Positions 1 to 6,525 are shown, counted from the first letter of the stretch. The stretch: 23,068 bases of DNA from Deltaproteobacteria bacterium (GCA_023381945.1 JAMCQY010000347.1:1-23068); one strand, 5' to 3'. Notes: a model not told the origin generated them from the sequence alone. Numbers and translations: made by a program.

Positions 1-60
1 GCAAAAGAGGTAAAAGGCCAGAAGGGGAAAAAGAAGAAGTCACTAATCAGTCATCAGTAA
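1..60 (+). CDS. possible 3' end of an upstream gene (lysine-rich tail)
   Basis: Frame 1 is open from the window edge to a TAA at 58-60 and encodes a lysine-rich tail (a run of four Lys at codons 10-13). Low-complexity basic C-termini of this kind are common. The last codons lie inside a 'cagt/atcag' repeat, as do the ends of other genes in this window. Frame 3 is also open to about 122, so the frame is uncertain and no product can be named. Confidence 0.2.
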   Translation, partial: AKEVKGQKGKKKKSLISHQ

Positions 61-126
61 TCTCATCAGTAATCCCTGATCGGTGGAAAGATACCTGGTT
101 TTTACCGGTAACTGATTGCTGATGAC
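50..126. repeat. imperfect inverted repeat of the cagt/atcag type
   Basis: The 13-mer gtcatcagtaatc at 50-62 is matched on the other strand by 114-126 (12 of 13 positions). A further atcagtaatc copy lies at 65-74. The element fills the space between the possible upstream gene end and the PPC-domain gene. It belongs to the dispersed cagt/atcag repeats found at other gene borders in this window. Its function is unknown. Confidence 0.5.
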
Positions 127-147
127 CGGCCTTTTAAGGAGAAGGAT

Positions 148-594
148 ATGCAATACTGCGAGGGCAACCTAGGGCGCATTTTTATATTAAGGTTGGAGGA
201 GGGCGAGCGGCTAAACGATTGCATTGAAAAATTCGCCCGGGACAAAAAGATCAGCCATGGCCTGGCCTTCTTTCTGGGGGGCTCGGGGAACGGCAGTCAG
301 ATGGTAGTGGGGCCGCAGCCCGACCGGGAGACCATCATTCCGATAATCTACGCCCTTAATGGGGCGCAGGAAGTTCTGGCCCTGGGGACGCTCATTCCCA
401 ACGAAGCCGGAGAGCCGGTGCTGCATATGCATGGCGCCGCGGGGCGCGAAGGCCGCGCCACGGTGGGCTGTACCCGGGCCGGGGTGGATGTCTGGCTGAT
501 CGGAGAAGTGGTGCTCCTGGAAATCTTGGGCGCCGCCGCGGCTATTCGCAGGAAAGACCCGGCGACAGGGTTTCAGCTATTGAAAATTGATTAA
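148..594 (+). CDS. PPC/DUF296 domain protein
   Basis: This is a 148-residue protein made of a single PPC (plant and prokaryote conserved, DUF296) domain. Visible signs are the N-terminal pattern 'GRIFILRLEEGERL', the glycine-rich 'FFLGGSGNG' near residues 41-49, and 'VLHMHG' near residues 91-96, whose two histidines (93, 95) fit the conserved His pair of the family. Bacterial PPC proteins form trimers and are often annotated as DNA-binding, but their molecular role is mostly unknown. An AAGGAGAAGG ribosome binding site directly upstream supports the ATG at 148. The gene stands between repeat-rich spacers and is separated from the following phosphatase gene by a strong hairpin, so it may be its own unit. 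The family call is firm; the function is not. Confidence 0.8.
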   Translation: MQYCEGNLGRIFILRLEEGERLNDCIEKFARDKKISHGLAFFLGGSGNGSQMVVGPQPDRETIIPIIYALNGAQEVLALGTLIPNEAGEPVLHMHGAAGREGRATVGCTRAGVDVWLIGEVVLLEILGAAAAIRRKDPATGFQLLKID

Positions 595-622
595 GAGAAT
601 ATAACCTAAAATCATCGTATCC

Positions 623-660
623 TGTATGTAGGGGCGGCGGGCTCGCCGCCCCTACATACA
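623..660. repeat. perfect 17-bp inverted repeat, gtaggggcg hairpin family
   Basis: The arm tgtatgtaggggcggcg (623-639) is exactly complementary to 644-660 with a 4-nt loop. There is no T-tract after it, so it is a poor intrinsic terminator. The outer gtaggggcg/cgcccctac core recurs inside the element at 8135-8260 and at 16710-16738, so it is one of a dispersed REP-like family. Confidence 0.75.
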
Positions 661-680
661 TTTGGCTGAGGTATGGAGGA

Positions 681-1469
681 ATGGATAAGGACATCTTGGC
701 AAAACTGGCACAGACCGGGCGGCAGGCGGCCCTGGCTTCGGGCGCGGTGCTGCGCCAGAATTACCTCAAACCCCATGAGATTACCATGAAGGGGGCCATC
801 GACCCGGTGACCGAAACCGATTTCCAGTCCCAGGAGATGATCATCGCCCTGATCCGGCAGAAATTTCCCGACCACGGTTTTCTGGCCGAGGAGACGACAG
901 GGGAGGGAGAGCCGCCGCCCTCGGCGGCTTTCCGCTGGATCATCGACCCCCTGGACGGCACGGTTAACTTCGCCCACGGCTACCCGGCCTTCTGCGTTTC
1001 CATCGCCTGCGAGGCCGCGGGTGTGCTGCAGTACGGGGTGATATACGATCCACTGCGGGATGAACTGTTTGAGGCCAGAAAAGGGGAGGGGGCCTGGCTA
1101 AATAATCAAGCCATCCGGGTCTCGAAGACCGAGAAACTGGAGCAGGCCTTAATATCCACCGGTTTCCCCTATGACATTAGAAAACGTCTTCCGGAAACAG
1201 TGGCCCGGATGGAGCGGATTCTGGGGGTGGCGCAGGGTTTGCGCCGGGGGGGCTCCGCCGCGCTGGATATGTGCTACCTGGCCTGCGGCCGCTTCGACGG
1301 CTACTATGAGGAAAACCTCAAGCCCTGGGACACTGCCGCGGGACTATTGCTCGTTGAGGAGGCCGGCGGGCGGGTGACGACCTTCGCTGGCGGGAAATAT
1401 GACATTTTTGCACCGAATATCCTGGGCAGTAACGGTGTGCTGCATGAAAAAATAATTAACTTGCTTTAA
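681..1469 (+). CDS. suhB: inositol-1-monophosphatase family protein
   Basis: At 262 residues it has the usual length for the Mg2+-dependent inositol monophosphatase/SuhB family, which dephosphorylates myo-inositol phosphates and related sugar phosphates. The metal-site signature is complete: 'FLAEET' at 67-72 (Glu70), 'WIIDPLDGT' at 86-94 (Asp89, Asp92 and Thr94), and the C-terminal 'PWDTAAG' at 215-221 (Asp217). The protein is probably cytoplasmic and soluble. A GAGG at 668-671 lies 9 nt before the ATG at 681; the closer GGAGG at 675-679 is too near to that ATG to serve it. The gene precedes the trp control region, but a promoter lies between them, so co-transcription is not required. Substrate could be inositol phosphate, fructose-1,6-bisphosphate or 3'-phosphoadenosine phosphate; the sequence alone does not separate these. 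Confidence 0.85.
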   Translation: MDKDILAKLAQTGRQAALASGAVLRQNYLKPHEITMKGAIDPVTETDFQSQEMIIALIRQKFPDHGFLAEETTGEGEPPPSAAFRWIIDPLDGTVNFAHGYPAFCVSIACEAAGVLQYGVIYDPLRDELFEARKGEGAWLNNQAIRVSKTEKLEQALISTGFPYDIRKRLPETVARMERILGVAQGLRRGGSAALDMCYLACGRFDGYYEENLKPWDTAAGLLLVEEAGGRVTTFAGGKYDIFAPNILGSNGVLHEKIINLL

Positions 1470-1522
1470 AAAACTAAAGATTCAAAAGTTATATTTTTTG
1501 ATCCCCCTTTCCCAGAAAATGA

Positions 1523-1552
1523 TTGACATTCGGGGACGGTATTGCATATATT
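1523..1552 (+). promoter_or_regulatory. sigma70-type promoter of the trp operon
   Basis: A consensus -35 TTGACA lies at 1523-1528, and a TATATT -10 (5 of 6 matches) at 1547-1552 after an 18-bp spacer. Transcription would start near 1558-1560, almost on the ATG of the leader peptide. The promoter sits directly upstream of the Trp-rich leader ORF and attenuator, which supports the call. Confidence 0.65.
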
Positions 1553-1558
1553 TTGATC

Positions 1559-1606
1559 ATGGGACTGATGAAGAACTTAAACTGGTGCTGGTGGCGCATG
1601 AACTAG
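1559..1606 (+). CDS. trpL: trp operon leader peptide
   Basis: A 15-codon reading frame encodes MGLMKNLNWCWWRMN and ends at TAG 1604-1606. Three of four consecutive codons (1583-1594) are Trp with one Cys, far above chance for a 15-residue peptide, and the frame lies between a consensus promoter and a strong terminator just upstream of trpE. This is the layout of a classical trp attenuator, where a ribosome starved of charged tRNA-Trp stalls at these codons. An internal ATG at 1568 would give a 12-residue version (MKNLNWCWWRMN). Neither ATG has a strong Shine-Dalgarno site; 'ggga' lies only a few bases before the second. If transcription starts near 1559, the first ATG would be leaderless. Confidence 0.75.
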   Translation: MGLMKNLNWCWWRMN

Positions 1607-1678
1607 GACTCGTGAGGTGCGTTCACCGGCAGTTTGCATAATTTCGGGGCCCCTTACGAGAGGGGCCCCGGTTTTTTT
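1586..1678 (+). promoter_or_regulatory. trp attenuator with mutually exclusive stems
   Basis: Hand pairing finds three stems. 1586-1593, inside the Trp codons, pairs with 1624-1631 (8 bp, one G-U). 1609-1617, just after the leader stop, pairs with 1652-1660 (9 bp, one G-U). 1645-1654 pairs with 1661-1670 (10 bp terminator). The second stem takes bases of the terminator's left arm and loop, so it can act as antiterminator. A ribosome stalled at the Trp codons would leave 1609-1617 free, while one at the stop codon would cover it. This predicts read-through into trpE under Trp starvation. Folding energies were not computed. Confidence 0.65.
1645..1678 (+). terminator. attenuator terminator hairpin
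   Basis: cggggcccct (1645-1654) is perfectly complementary to 1661-1670 with a 6-nt loop, followed by one G and seven T (1672-1678). It is a textbook intrinsic terminator, placed between the Trp leader peptide and trpE. Confidence 0.85.
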
Positions 1679-1688
1679 GGCGCAGTCC

Positions 1689-1734
1689 AAAGCCGTGGCC
1701 CGAAGGGTACACGGCTTTTTTACCGTTTTTTTTT
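1689..1734 (+). terminator. second tandem terminator in the trp leader
   Basis: aaagccgtg (1689-1697) pairs perfectly with 1710-1718, with an inner ccc/ggg pairing (1699-1701 with 1705-1707). T-runs follow at 1716-1721 and 1726-1734. It backs up the attenuator hairpin 11 bases upstream. A second terminator would lower basal read-through; whether it too is controlled cannot be seen. Confidence 0.65.
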
Positions 1735-1741
1735 GTTTTAT

Positions 1742-1769
1742 CGGTGTTCATTAGCGTGCATCTGCGGTA
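1742..1769 (+). repeat. fragment of a dispersed 'gttcat-agcgtgcatctgcgg' repeat
   Basis: The stretch just before trpE reads gttcattagcgtgcatctgc. Its reverse complement resembles the 'ccacagat-aacacagatgaacac' type of intergenic repeat, also seen as accacagatgaactcagat at 8878-8896. No coding or regulatory role is evident. Confidence 0.35.
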
Positions 1770-1792
1770 AATAGATGATTACCTTAAATAAT

Positions 1793-1796
1793 GGAG
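1793..1796 (+). promoter_or_regulatory. ribosome binding site deciding the trpE start
   Basis: GGAG lies 5 nt before the ATG at 1802. The in-frame upstream ATG at 1775 has no Shine-Dalgarno sequence, so translation of trpE probably starts at 1802. Confidence 0.65.
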
Positions 1797-1801
1797 CGGG
1801 T

Positions 1802-3217
1802 ATGGTTCAACCGGATTTTGCTATTTTCAGCGGAGCCCCCCCGGCGTACAAGAAATTGCGGGACACAGGCCCTTCCTTCCTCTTGGAAAGCGTCGAAGGC
1901 GGCGAAAAATGGGGGCGCTTCAGTTTCCTGGGTCTCAATCCTTCTCTGCTGTTTCAGGTGCAGGGCGGCCGCACCAGAATCCAGCGCCGTGGCCAGGAGG
2001 AAATCCTGGAGGCCGGCCGCGATCCTTTTGAGCACCTGAGGGGCTTGCTGCAGGGCTTCAAGGCGGTGGATGCTCCCGGCTTACCGCGGTTTTGGGGAGG
2101 CCTGGTGGGTTACCTGGGCTACGATATGGTGCGGTTCATTGAACGTCTGCCGGAAATCACGCCGGCCATCAAAATGCCCGAGGCGCGCCTGATGCTGGCG
2201 GATAATCTGTTGATCTTCGACAATCTGCGTCAGACCATCAAGGTGATGGCCCTGGTTCACCTGGACCAGACGCTCTCCCTGCAATTCCAATACGACCGGG
2301 CGGTGGCGGACATAGAGGCTATTATCAAGCAGTTGGACCGGCCGGTGCCGCGCAGCCAGGAGGCCGCGGCTGAGGCCAGACCGCCGCTTTCTTCCAACCT
2401 GACCCAGGAGCGCTTCGAGAACATGGTGGAGCAGGCCAAGGAGTATATCGCGGCCGGAGATGTGATCCAGGTAGTGTTGTCCCAGTGTTTTAAGACGCCG
2501 CTGCGTCATGACCCCTTCGACTTATATCGGGCCCTGCGCTCCATCAACCCTTCACCTTACATGTTTTACCTGGACCAGGGAGACCTGAAGGTGGTGGGGG
2601 CCTCGCCGGAGATCCTGGTGCGCCTGGAAGAGGGCCGCATTATTTATCGGCCCATCGCCGGCACCCGGCCCCGCGGCGCCACCGAGGCCGAAGATAAGGA
2701 GTTAGAGACTGAGCTGCTGGCCGACCCCAAGGAGCGGGCCGAACATTTGATGCTGGTCGACCTGGGGCGCAACGACGTGGGCCGGGTTTCTAAAATCGGC
2801 AGCGTCCAGGTGCCGGAGCTGTTTACAGTGGAGCGCTACTCCCATGTAATGCACATCGTCTCCCAGGTGGAGGGGGAGTTGGCGGAGGGCCTGGACGCGG
2901 TGGATGTGCTTAAATCGACTTTTCCCGCCGGCACCGTCACCGGCGCCCCCAAGGTGCGGGCCATGGAAATCATCGAAGAACTGGAGCCCACCCGCCGGGG
3001 GCCGTATGCCGGCGCGGTGGGCTATTTCGGATTCGGCGGCAACCTGGATTTTTGCATAACCATCCGCAGCTTTTCCATTTACCAGGACCAGGTGTATCTG
3101 CAAGTCGGCGCCGGGATTGTGGCCGATTCGGACCCGGAGCGGGAATACCAGGAGACAGTGAACAAGGGCATGGCCCTGGTGCGGGCCCTGGACCGCGTGG
3201 AAGAAGGACTTATATGA
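1802..3217 (+). CDS. trpE: anthranilate synthase component I
   Basis: TrpE converts chorismate to anthranilate using ammonia delivered by TrpG. From the ATG at 1802 the protein has 471 residues, normal for the family. The N-terminal domain carries the 'LLES' element (residues 27-30), part of the tryptophan feedback site in characterised enzymes. The C-terminal chorismate-binding domain shows 'AGDVIQVVLSQ', 'NPSPYMFYL', 'GASPEILVR', 'RPIAGTRPRG', 'HLMLVDLGRNDVGRV', 'FPAGTVTGAPKVRAMEII' and the terminal 'GAGIVADSDPEREYQE'. Both catalytic and allosteric elements look intact. It is the first structural gene after the attenuator and would be controlled by Trp-tRNA supply. A longer version from the ATG at 1775 adds nine residues but lacks a ribosome binding site. 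PabB is a close relative; the operon context and LLES motif favour TrpE. Confidence 0.95.
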   Translation: MVQPDFAIFSGAPPAYKKLRDTGPSFLLESVEGGEKWGRFSFLGLNPSLLFQVQGGRTRIQRRGQEEILEAGRDPFEHLRGLLQGFKAVDAPGLPRFWGGLVGYLGYDMVRFIERLPEITPAIKMPEARLMLADNLLIFDNLRQTIKVMALVHLDQTLSLQFQYDRAVADIEAIIKQLDRPVPRSQEAAAEARPPLSSNLTQERFENMVEQAKEYIAAGDVIQVVLSQCFKTPLRHDPFDLYRALRSINPSPYMFYLDQGDLKVVGASPEILVRLEEGRIIYRPIAGTRPRGATEAEDKELETELLADPKERAEHLMLVDLGRNDVGRVSKIGSVQVPELFTVERYSHVMHIVSQVEGELAEGLDAVDVLKSTFPAGTVTGAPKVRAMEIIEELEPTRRGPYAGAVGYFGFGGNLDFCITIRSFSIYQDQVYLQVGAGIVADSDPEREYQETVNKGMALVRALDRVEEGLI

Positions 3218-3242
3218 GTGAGCAGTAAGCAGCAAGCAGAGC
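3218..3242 (+). repeat. cagt/cagc-type repeat directly after trpE
   Basis: Immediately after the trpE stop the sequence is a degenerate tandem of agcag units (gtgagcagtaagcagcaagc and onward). It is of the same style as the cagt/atcag runs after trpG, trpD, glyA and etfA. Confidence 0.4.
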
Positions 3243-3287
3243 AGTTAATTTTTTCCTGATCACCGCTCAATGCTAACTGAGGTTATT

Positions 3288-3860
3288 ATGCTGGTAATGA
3301 TAGATAATTACGATTCCTTCACTTATAATTTGGTGCAGTATTTCGGTCAGTTGGGGGAGGAGGTTAAGGTCTTTCGCAACGATCAGGTCGACCTGGCAGG
3401 TCTGGAGGCGGCCGGGCCTGACCGGCTGGTGGTGTCGCCCGGACCCTGTTCCCCCAATGAAGCGGGGATTTCCATGGCGGCAATCCGGCATTTTGCCGGC
3501 AAGGTCCCGATCCTGGGGGTGTGCCTGGGGCATCAGGCCATCGGCGCGGTCTTCGGAGGCCGGGTCATCCGGGCGCCCCGGCTGATGCACGGCAAGACCT
3601 CCCTCATCTACCATGACGGCAGGGACCTGTTCCAGGGTATTCCCTCGCCTTTTGAGGCTACCCGTTACCATTCCCTTATCGTGGAGCGGGAAACCCTGCC
3701 CGGCTGTTTTGAGGTCACCGCCCAAACCGCGGTGGGGGAGATCATGGGCCTGCGCCATAGGGCATATACGATTTACGGGGTCCAGTTTCATCCGGAATCG
3801 ATTATGACTGCCGAGGGTATGAACCTGCTGCGCAATTTTTTGAGACGCAGCCGTGGGTGA
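3288..3860 (+). CDS. trpG: anthranilate synthase component II, glutamine amidotransferase
   Basis: TrpG hydrolyses glutamine and feeds ammonia to TrpE. The class I amidotransferase triad is complete: Cys79 in '[10 protein letters not shown]', His168 and Glu170 in 'YGVQFHPES'. It opens with the family signature '[15 protein letters not shown]' and contains the oxyanion segment '[12 protein letters not shown]'. From the ATG at 3288 it has 190 residues, the standard length. GAGG at 3279-3282 lies 5 nt before that ATG, whereas the ATG at 3270 has no such site and adds six unlikely residues. The gene follows trpE by about 70 nt. It could also serve PabB in folate synthesis if no separate pabA exists; that cannot be judged here. 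Confidence 0.95.
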   Translation: MLVMIDNYDSFTYNLVQYFGQLGEEVKVFRNDQVDLAGLEAAGPDRLVVSPGPCSPNEAGISMAAIRHFAGKVPILGVCLGHQAIGAVFGGRVIRAPRLMHGKTSLIYHDGRDLFQGIPSPFEATRYHSLIVERETLPGCFEVTAQTAVGEIMGLRHRAYTIYGVQFHPESIMTAEGMNLLRNFLRRSRG

Positions 3861-3861
3861 G

Positions 3862-3895
3862 GAGCGGGATCAGGGATCAGGGGTTAGGGATCAGT
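3862..3895 (+). repeat. degenerate gatcagggg-ttaggg repeat after trpG
   Basis: The stretch contains gggatcaggggttagggatc just after the trpG stop. Its reverse complement closely resembles 'ctgacccctgacccctaacc' at the etfA 3' end (21730-21750), marking both as copies of one dispersed repeat type. Confidence 0.5.
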
Positions 3896-3941
3896 TGCAG
3901 CCGCAGGCTTTAGACTGCGCTAAGGTAATTGTGAGCCAGGC

Positions 3942-4253
3942 ATGGAGCAAGAATTAGATTCTGAGAAAGCACCGGGAAATGGGATTGCTGCGGCGCCCGG
4001 TGTGGATGAGTCGGCGGAAAAGCCCCAGCCGGAGTTTAAAATCGACATCTTCAGGGATTGGTGCAAATCCTGCGGCATCTGCGCGGCCTTTTGCCCCCGG
4101 CAGTGCCTCGGCCTGGACGAAAACGGCGCACCGGTGATTAAAGACGCTAAACGCTGCAACGGTTGCCGGTGGTGCGAACTTCACTGCCCGGACTTTGCCA
4201 TTTGCGTGAGGGAGATCGTCGCCGGTGAGCAGAAAGGCGAGGAAACGGATTGA
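3942..4253 (+). CDS. korD: 2-oxoacid:ferredoxin oxidoreductase delta subunit (2[4Fe-4S] ferredoxin)
   Basis: This 103-residue protein carries two [4Fe-4S] binding motifs of CxxCxxCxxxCP type: Cys41, 44, 47, 51 and Cys72, 75, 78, 82. It probably passes electrons from the catalytic subunits to free ferredoxin in the cytoplasm. The first 35 or so residues are an Ala/Pro/Glu-rich extension without structure-forming signals, longer than a bare ferredoxin needs. The gene directly precedes korA (100-nt gap) in the order delta-alpha, then beta-gamma further downstream, which supports its role as the delta subunit. Extra cysteines at 55 and 88 are not part of the two motifs. Placement after trpG, inside the trp operon, is unusual. 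A stand-alone ferredoxin is the alternative reading. Confidence 0.8.
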   Translation: MEQELDSEKAPGNGIAAAPGVDESAEKPQPEFKIDIFRDWCKSCGICAAFCPRQCLGLDENGAPVIKDAKRCNGCRWCELHCPDFAICVREIVAGEQKGEETD

Positions 4254-4261
4254 AAAATCTC

Positions 4262-4334
4262 ACCGCAGAGACGCAGAGAACGCCGAGAAATTTAAAATAG
4301 ACAATATCCTCTGCGCCCTCCGCGTCTCTGTGGT
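4262..4334. repeat. imperfect inverted repeat, 'cgcagagacgcagag' family
   Basis: accgcagagacgcagagaac (from 4262, arm to 4283) is matched in reverse complement by 4313-4334, 18 of 22 positions. The A/T-rich centre (4284-4312) forms the loop. The same words appear near 17884-17905 (accacagagatacagaggg). It fills the korD-korA gap and could fold in the mRNA. Confidence 0.6.
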
Positions 4335-4353
4335 AAAAAGATAGACCAGCAAT

Positions 4354-5496
4354 ATGAATAACCAACCTATCGGAAAACCTAAACTATTGCAAGGCAACGA
4401 AGCCGTAGTGGAAGGCGCCCTCTACGCCGGCTGCCGGTTTTTCGCAGGTTACCCAATTACCCCGGCCACCGAAATCAGCGAAGTCATGTCCTGGCGCCTG
4501 CCCGCAGTGGACGGCACTTTTATCCAGATGGAGGATGAGATCGCCTCCATGGGCGCGGTCATCGGCGCTTCATTGGCCGGGGTCAAGGCCATGACCGCCA
4601 CCAGCGGCCCGGGCTTCTCACTGATGCAGGAAAACCTGGGCTTTGCCGTGGTGGCCGAGGTGCCTTGCGTGATCGTCGACGTTATGCGGGGCGGGCCCTC
4701 CACCGGATTGCCCACCATGGTGAGCCAGGGTGACGTGCAGCAGGCCCGTTGGGGCACGCACGGCGACCACCCGATTATTGTCCTGGCGGTGTCCACCACT
4801 CAGGAATGCTTTGAATTGACGGTCAAGGCCTTTAATCTCGCGGAAAGATTCCGCACCCCGGTGATTATCTTGAGCGATGAGGTGGTGGGCCACACCAGGG
4901 AGAAGCTCGTGCTGCCGCCGGCCTCTCCCCTGGAGGTGGTGGAGCGCCTGCGTCCGGATATGCCGCCGGAGTGGTACCTGCCTTATGCCGACACGGCCAG
5001 CGGCGTGCCGCCCATGGGCATCTTCGGCGACGGCTACCGGTACCACGTCACCGGCCTGATTCACGACGTGCGCGGCTACCCCACCGAGCGTCCCGACGAG
5101 ATCGAGCCTTTTCAGAACCGGCTGTTCCGCAAGATTAACCAGCACTTCCACGACATCCAAATGGTTAAGGAGGAACAGACTGCGGATGCCGAACTCCTGG
5201 TGGTGGCGTACGGCTCCGTGGCCCGCTCCGCCCGGCGGGCCGTGGCGGAGGCCCGGGAACGGGGGCTCAAAGCGGGGCTGCTACAACTCATTACCCTGTG
5301 GCCCTTTCCGCGGCGCAGTCTTACCCCCTTGCTGCAGCAGGTGAGGGCCGTATTGGTGCCGGAGCTCAATATGGGCCAGATGTCCCGGGAAGTCAAACGG
5401 GTGAACCAGGGAATGACCCGCATAGAGACCTTGAATCGGATAGACGGGAATTTGATAACTCCAGGGGAGATTGTAGATAGACTCATGAACATATAA
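4354..5496 (+). CDS. korA: 2-oxoacid:ferredoxin oxidoreductase alpha subunit
   Basis: The alpha subunit of a CoA-dependent 2-oxoacid:ferredoxin oxidoreductase binds the TPP pyrimidine ring and forms the active site with beta. The 380-residue protein shows 'AGYPITPATEI' (31-41), the segment 'TATSGPGFSLM' (81-91), and 'MRGGPSTGLPT' (111-121), all typical of the KorA/VorB alpha family, followed by a C-terminal transketolase-like domain ending in 'NRIDGNLITPGEI'. The separate alpha and gamma genes mark the four-subunit type. 2-oxoglutarate is the likely substrate by overall similarity to KorA, but branched-chain or aryl 2-oxoacids are possible. No ribosome binding site is obvious at the ATG. The gene is separated from korB by a 1.7 kb accessory block, unlike the usual tight kor operon. 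Confidence 0.85.
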   Translation: MNNQPIGKPKLLQGNEAVVEGALYAGCRFFAGYPITPATEISEVMSWRLPAVDGTFIQMEDEIASMGAVIGASLAGVKAMTATSGPGFSLMQENLGFAVVAEVPCVIVDVMRGGPSTGLPTMVSQGDVQQARWGTHGDHPIIVLAVSTTQECFELTVKAFNLAERFRTPVIILSDEVVGHTREKLVLPPASPLEVVERLRPDMPPEWYLPYADTASGVPPMGIFGDGYRYHVTGLIHDVRGYPTERPDEIEPFQNRLFRKINQHFHDIQMVKEEQTADAELLVVAYGSVARSARRAVAEARERGLKAGLLQLITLWPFPRRSLTPLLQQVRAVLVPELNMGQMSREVKRVNQGMTRIETLNRIDGNLITPGEIVDRLMNI

Positions 5497-5507
5497 GAGG
5501 ATCTTAT

Positions 5508-5843
5508 ATGCCAAGAATTAAGGAAAAAGTCATAAATGTTTTTCAAAGTAAAATCGGAGAGGTGTTTGATAGAGAAGAGATCATTGATCTGGTAGTGAAT
5601 GAATATCCTGAAACCAATCGTGGAAGCGTTATTCCATCTGATTATTGTTACAATATGGTCAATGCTGGGATCAACTTCGATTTTCACCTATTCGAATCTC
5701 TTGGAGAAGGACGATACAAATGCTTAGGACTCAACCAACCCTATACTGGACCTATTTATTGGAAGGGTCAGAAAGTTGGAGAATGGAAGGATGGAAGATT
5801 TAGGCTATCGAGAAATGCTCCTCCAAACCTTATTGATGTATAA
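5508..5843 (+). CDS. hypothetical protein, winged-helix-like, AT-rich gene
   Basis: A 111-residue protein that starts 11 nt after korA with AGAGGA upstream of its ATG. I do not recognise it with certainty. The N-terminal half (residues 4-50) looks helical with a 'FDREEIIDLV' segment, and the pattern 'SVIPSDYCYNMVN' then 'GEGRYKCLGL' and 'YTGPIYW' resembles small winged-helix-like DUF proteins met near restriction or mobile genes (DUF7225-like, from memory, unverified). The DNA is markedly AT-richer than the kor genes: 19 G+C in the 60 bases 5521-5580. It is the first gene of the block that splits korA from korB and is probably an acquired cargo gene. No membrane segment or signal peptide is visible. 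Confidence 0.6.
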   Translation: MPRIKEKVINVFQSKIGEVFDREEIIDLVVNEYPETNRGSVIPSDYCYNMVNAGINFDFHLFESLGEGRYKCLGLNQPYTGPIYWKGQKVGEWKDGRFRLSRNAPPNLIDV

Positions 5844-5953
5844 AGTAGCAATGTAGTGACGTCTTACAAACCGCAATAACTATCTTGAACACAGATATGT
5901 TTGGTGAGGGAGACGCACCCTATAGGAATTTTATCCGAGGGAGATGGCTGAAA

Positions 5954-6118
5954 ATGGCGACGATAATCTGGGAGGAGTTAAAGCAGGAAGGCATCGGCTG
6001 GGTTGCCAGGCGCAATGTCTATCGCGCCAAGGTCCCTGGGGGTTGGCTGGTGCGAGTTCAGGGCGCGGAAACCGACTTCATCACTTTCCTGCCGGACCCG
6101 GAGCACCGATGGGTGTGA
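5954..6118 (+). CDS. small hypothetical protein, 54 residues
   Basis: A short protein beginning MATIIWEELKQEGIGW and ending 'FLPDPEHRWV'. The ATG at 5954 follows a gggagatgg stretch that could serve as ribosome binding site; longer forms from ATG 5897 or TTG 5885 are possible. Its stop codon overlaps the next gene's start region by 10 nt, which suggests translational coupling and supports it being real. The two Trp residues and the 'GGWLVRVQGAE' beta-strand-like segment give no family. No function can be assigned. Confidence 0.45.
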   Translation: MATIIWEELKQEGIGWVARRNVYRAKVPGGWLVRVQGAETDFITFLPDPEHRWV

Positions 6119-6489
6119 GGGGTCGGCGGGGGCCGATATTCGGCGGGGTGTTGCTCCTGCTGCTTTGCTTCTCATCGCTGGCCTTTGCCGAAGTCACCGG
6201 CGTCTACGAACTCCGGGAGAAAGGCGAACTGCGCCGCTTGTCGGTCAATGATCTGAAAGGTATCGGCTCGCTGCAATTTGTCCTTTATGTCGAGGCGGGC
6301 GATTTCACCGGTTCGATGATGGGTATGGCTGAATTAAAAGAGAACACCGCCACCTATAAGACTGGCGGCTGCCAATTTACCATAACTTTCTCGGGCAATA
6401 AGGCCTTGATCCGCAATGCCGACATCCAATGCCGTGATTATTTGAAGCCGGGGATATTGCTGGATGGCAATTACATCAAGCAACCATAG
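6109..6489 (+). CDS. exported small protein of unknown function
   Basis: A 126-residue protein from the ATG at 6109, preceded by GGAG about 6 nt upstream. The N-terminus is a clear Sec signal peptide: basic MGVRGRRG, a hydrophobic stretch 'GGVLLLLLCFSSLAFA' and probable cleavage after AFA, before EV (near residue 28). The mature part (about 98 residues) is predicted from composition to be beta-rich, with two cysteines ('GGCQF' and 'IQCRDY') that could form a disulfide in the periplasm. It overlaps the small gene before it by 10 nt. No family is recognised. Its position between korA and mntA makes it part of the accessory block rather than of the oxidoreductase. Confidence 0.6.
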   Translation: MGVRGRRGPIFGGVLLLLLCFSSLAFAEVTGVYELREKGELRRLSVNDLKGIGSLQFVLYVEAGDFTGSMMGMAELKENTATYKTGGCQFTITFSGNKALIRNADIQCRDYLKPGILLDGNYIKQP

Positions 6490-6525
6490 TAACGCCAATG
6501 AAGCGTCCGGTTAAGGGGTTGAACT

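Noticed and set aside
1775..1801. upstream ATG for trpE
   Set aside because: No ribosome binding site before it, while ATG 1802 has GGAG at proper spacing and gives a normal N-terminus.
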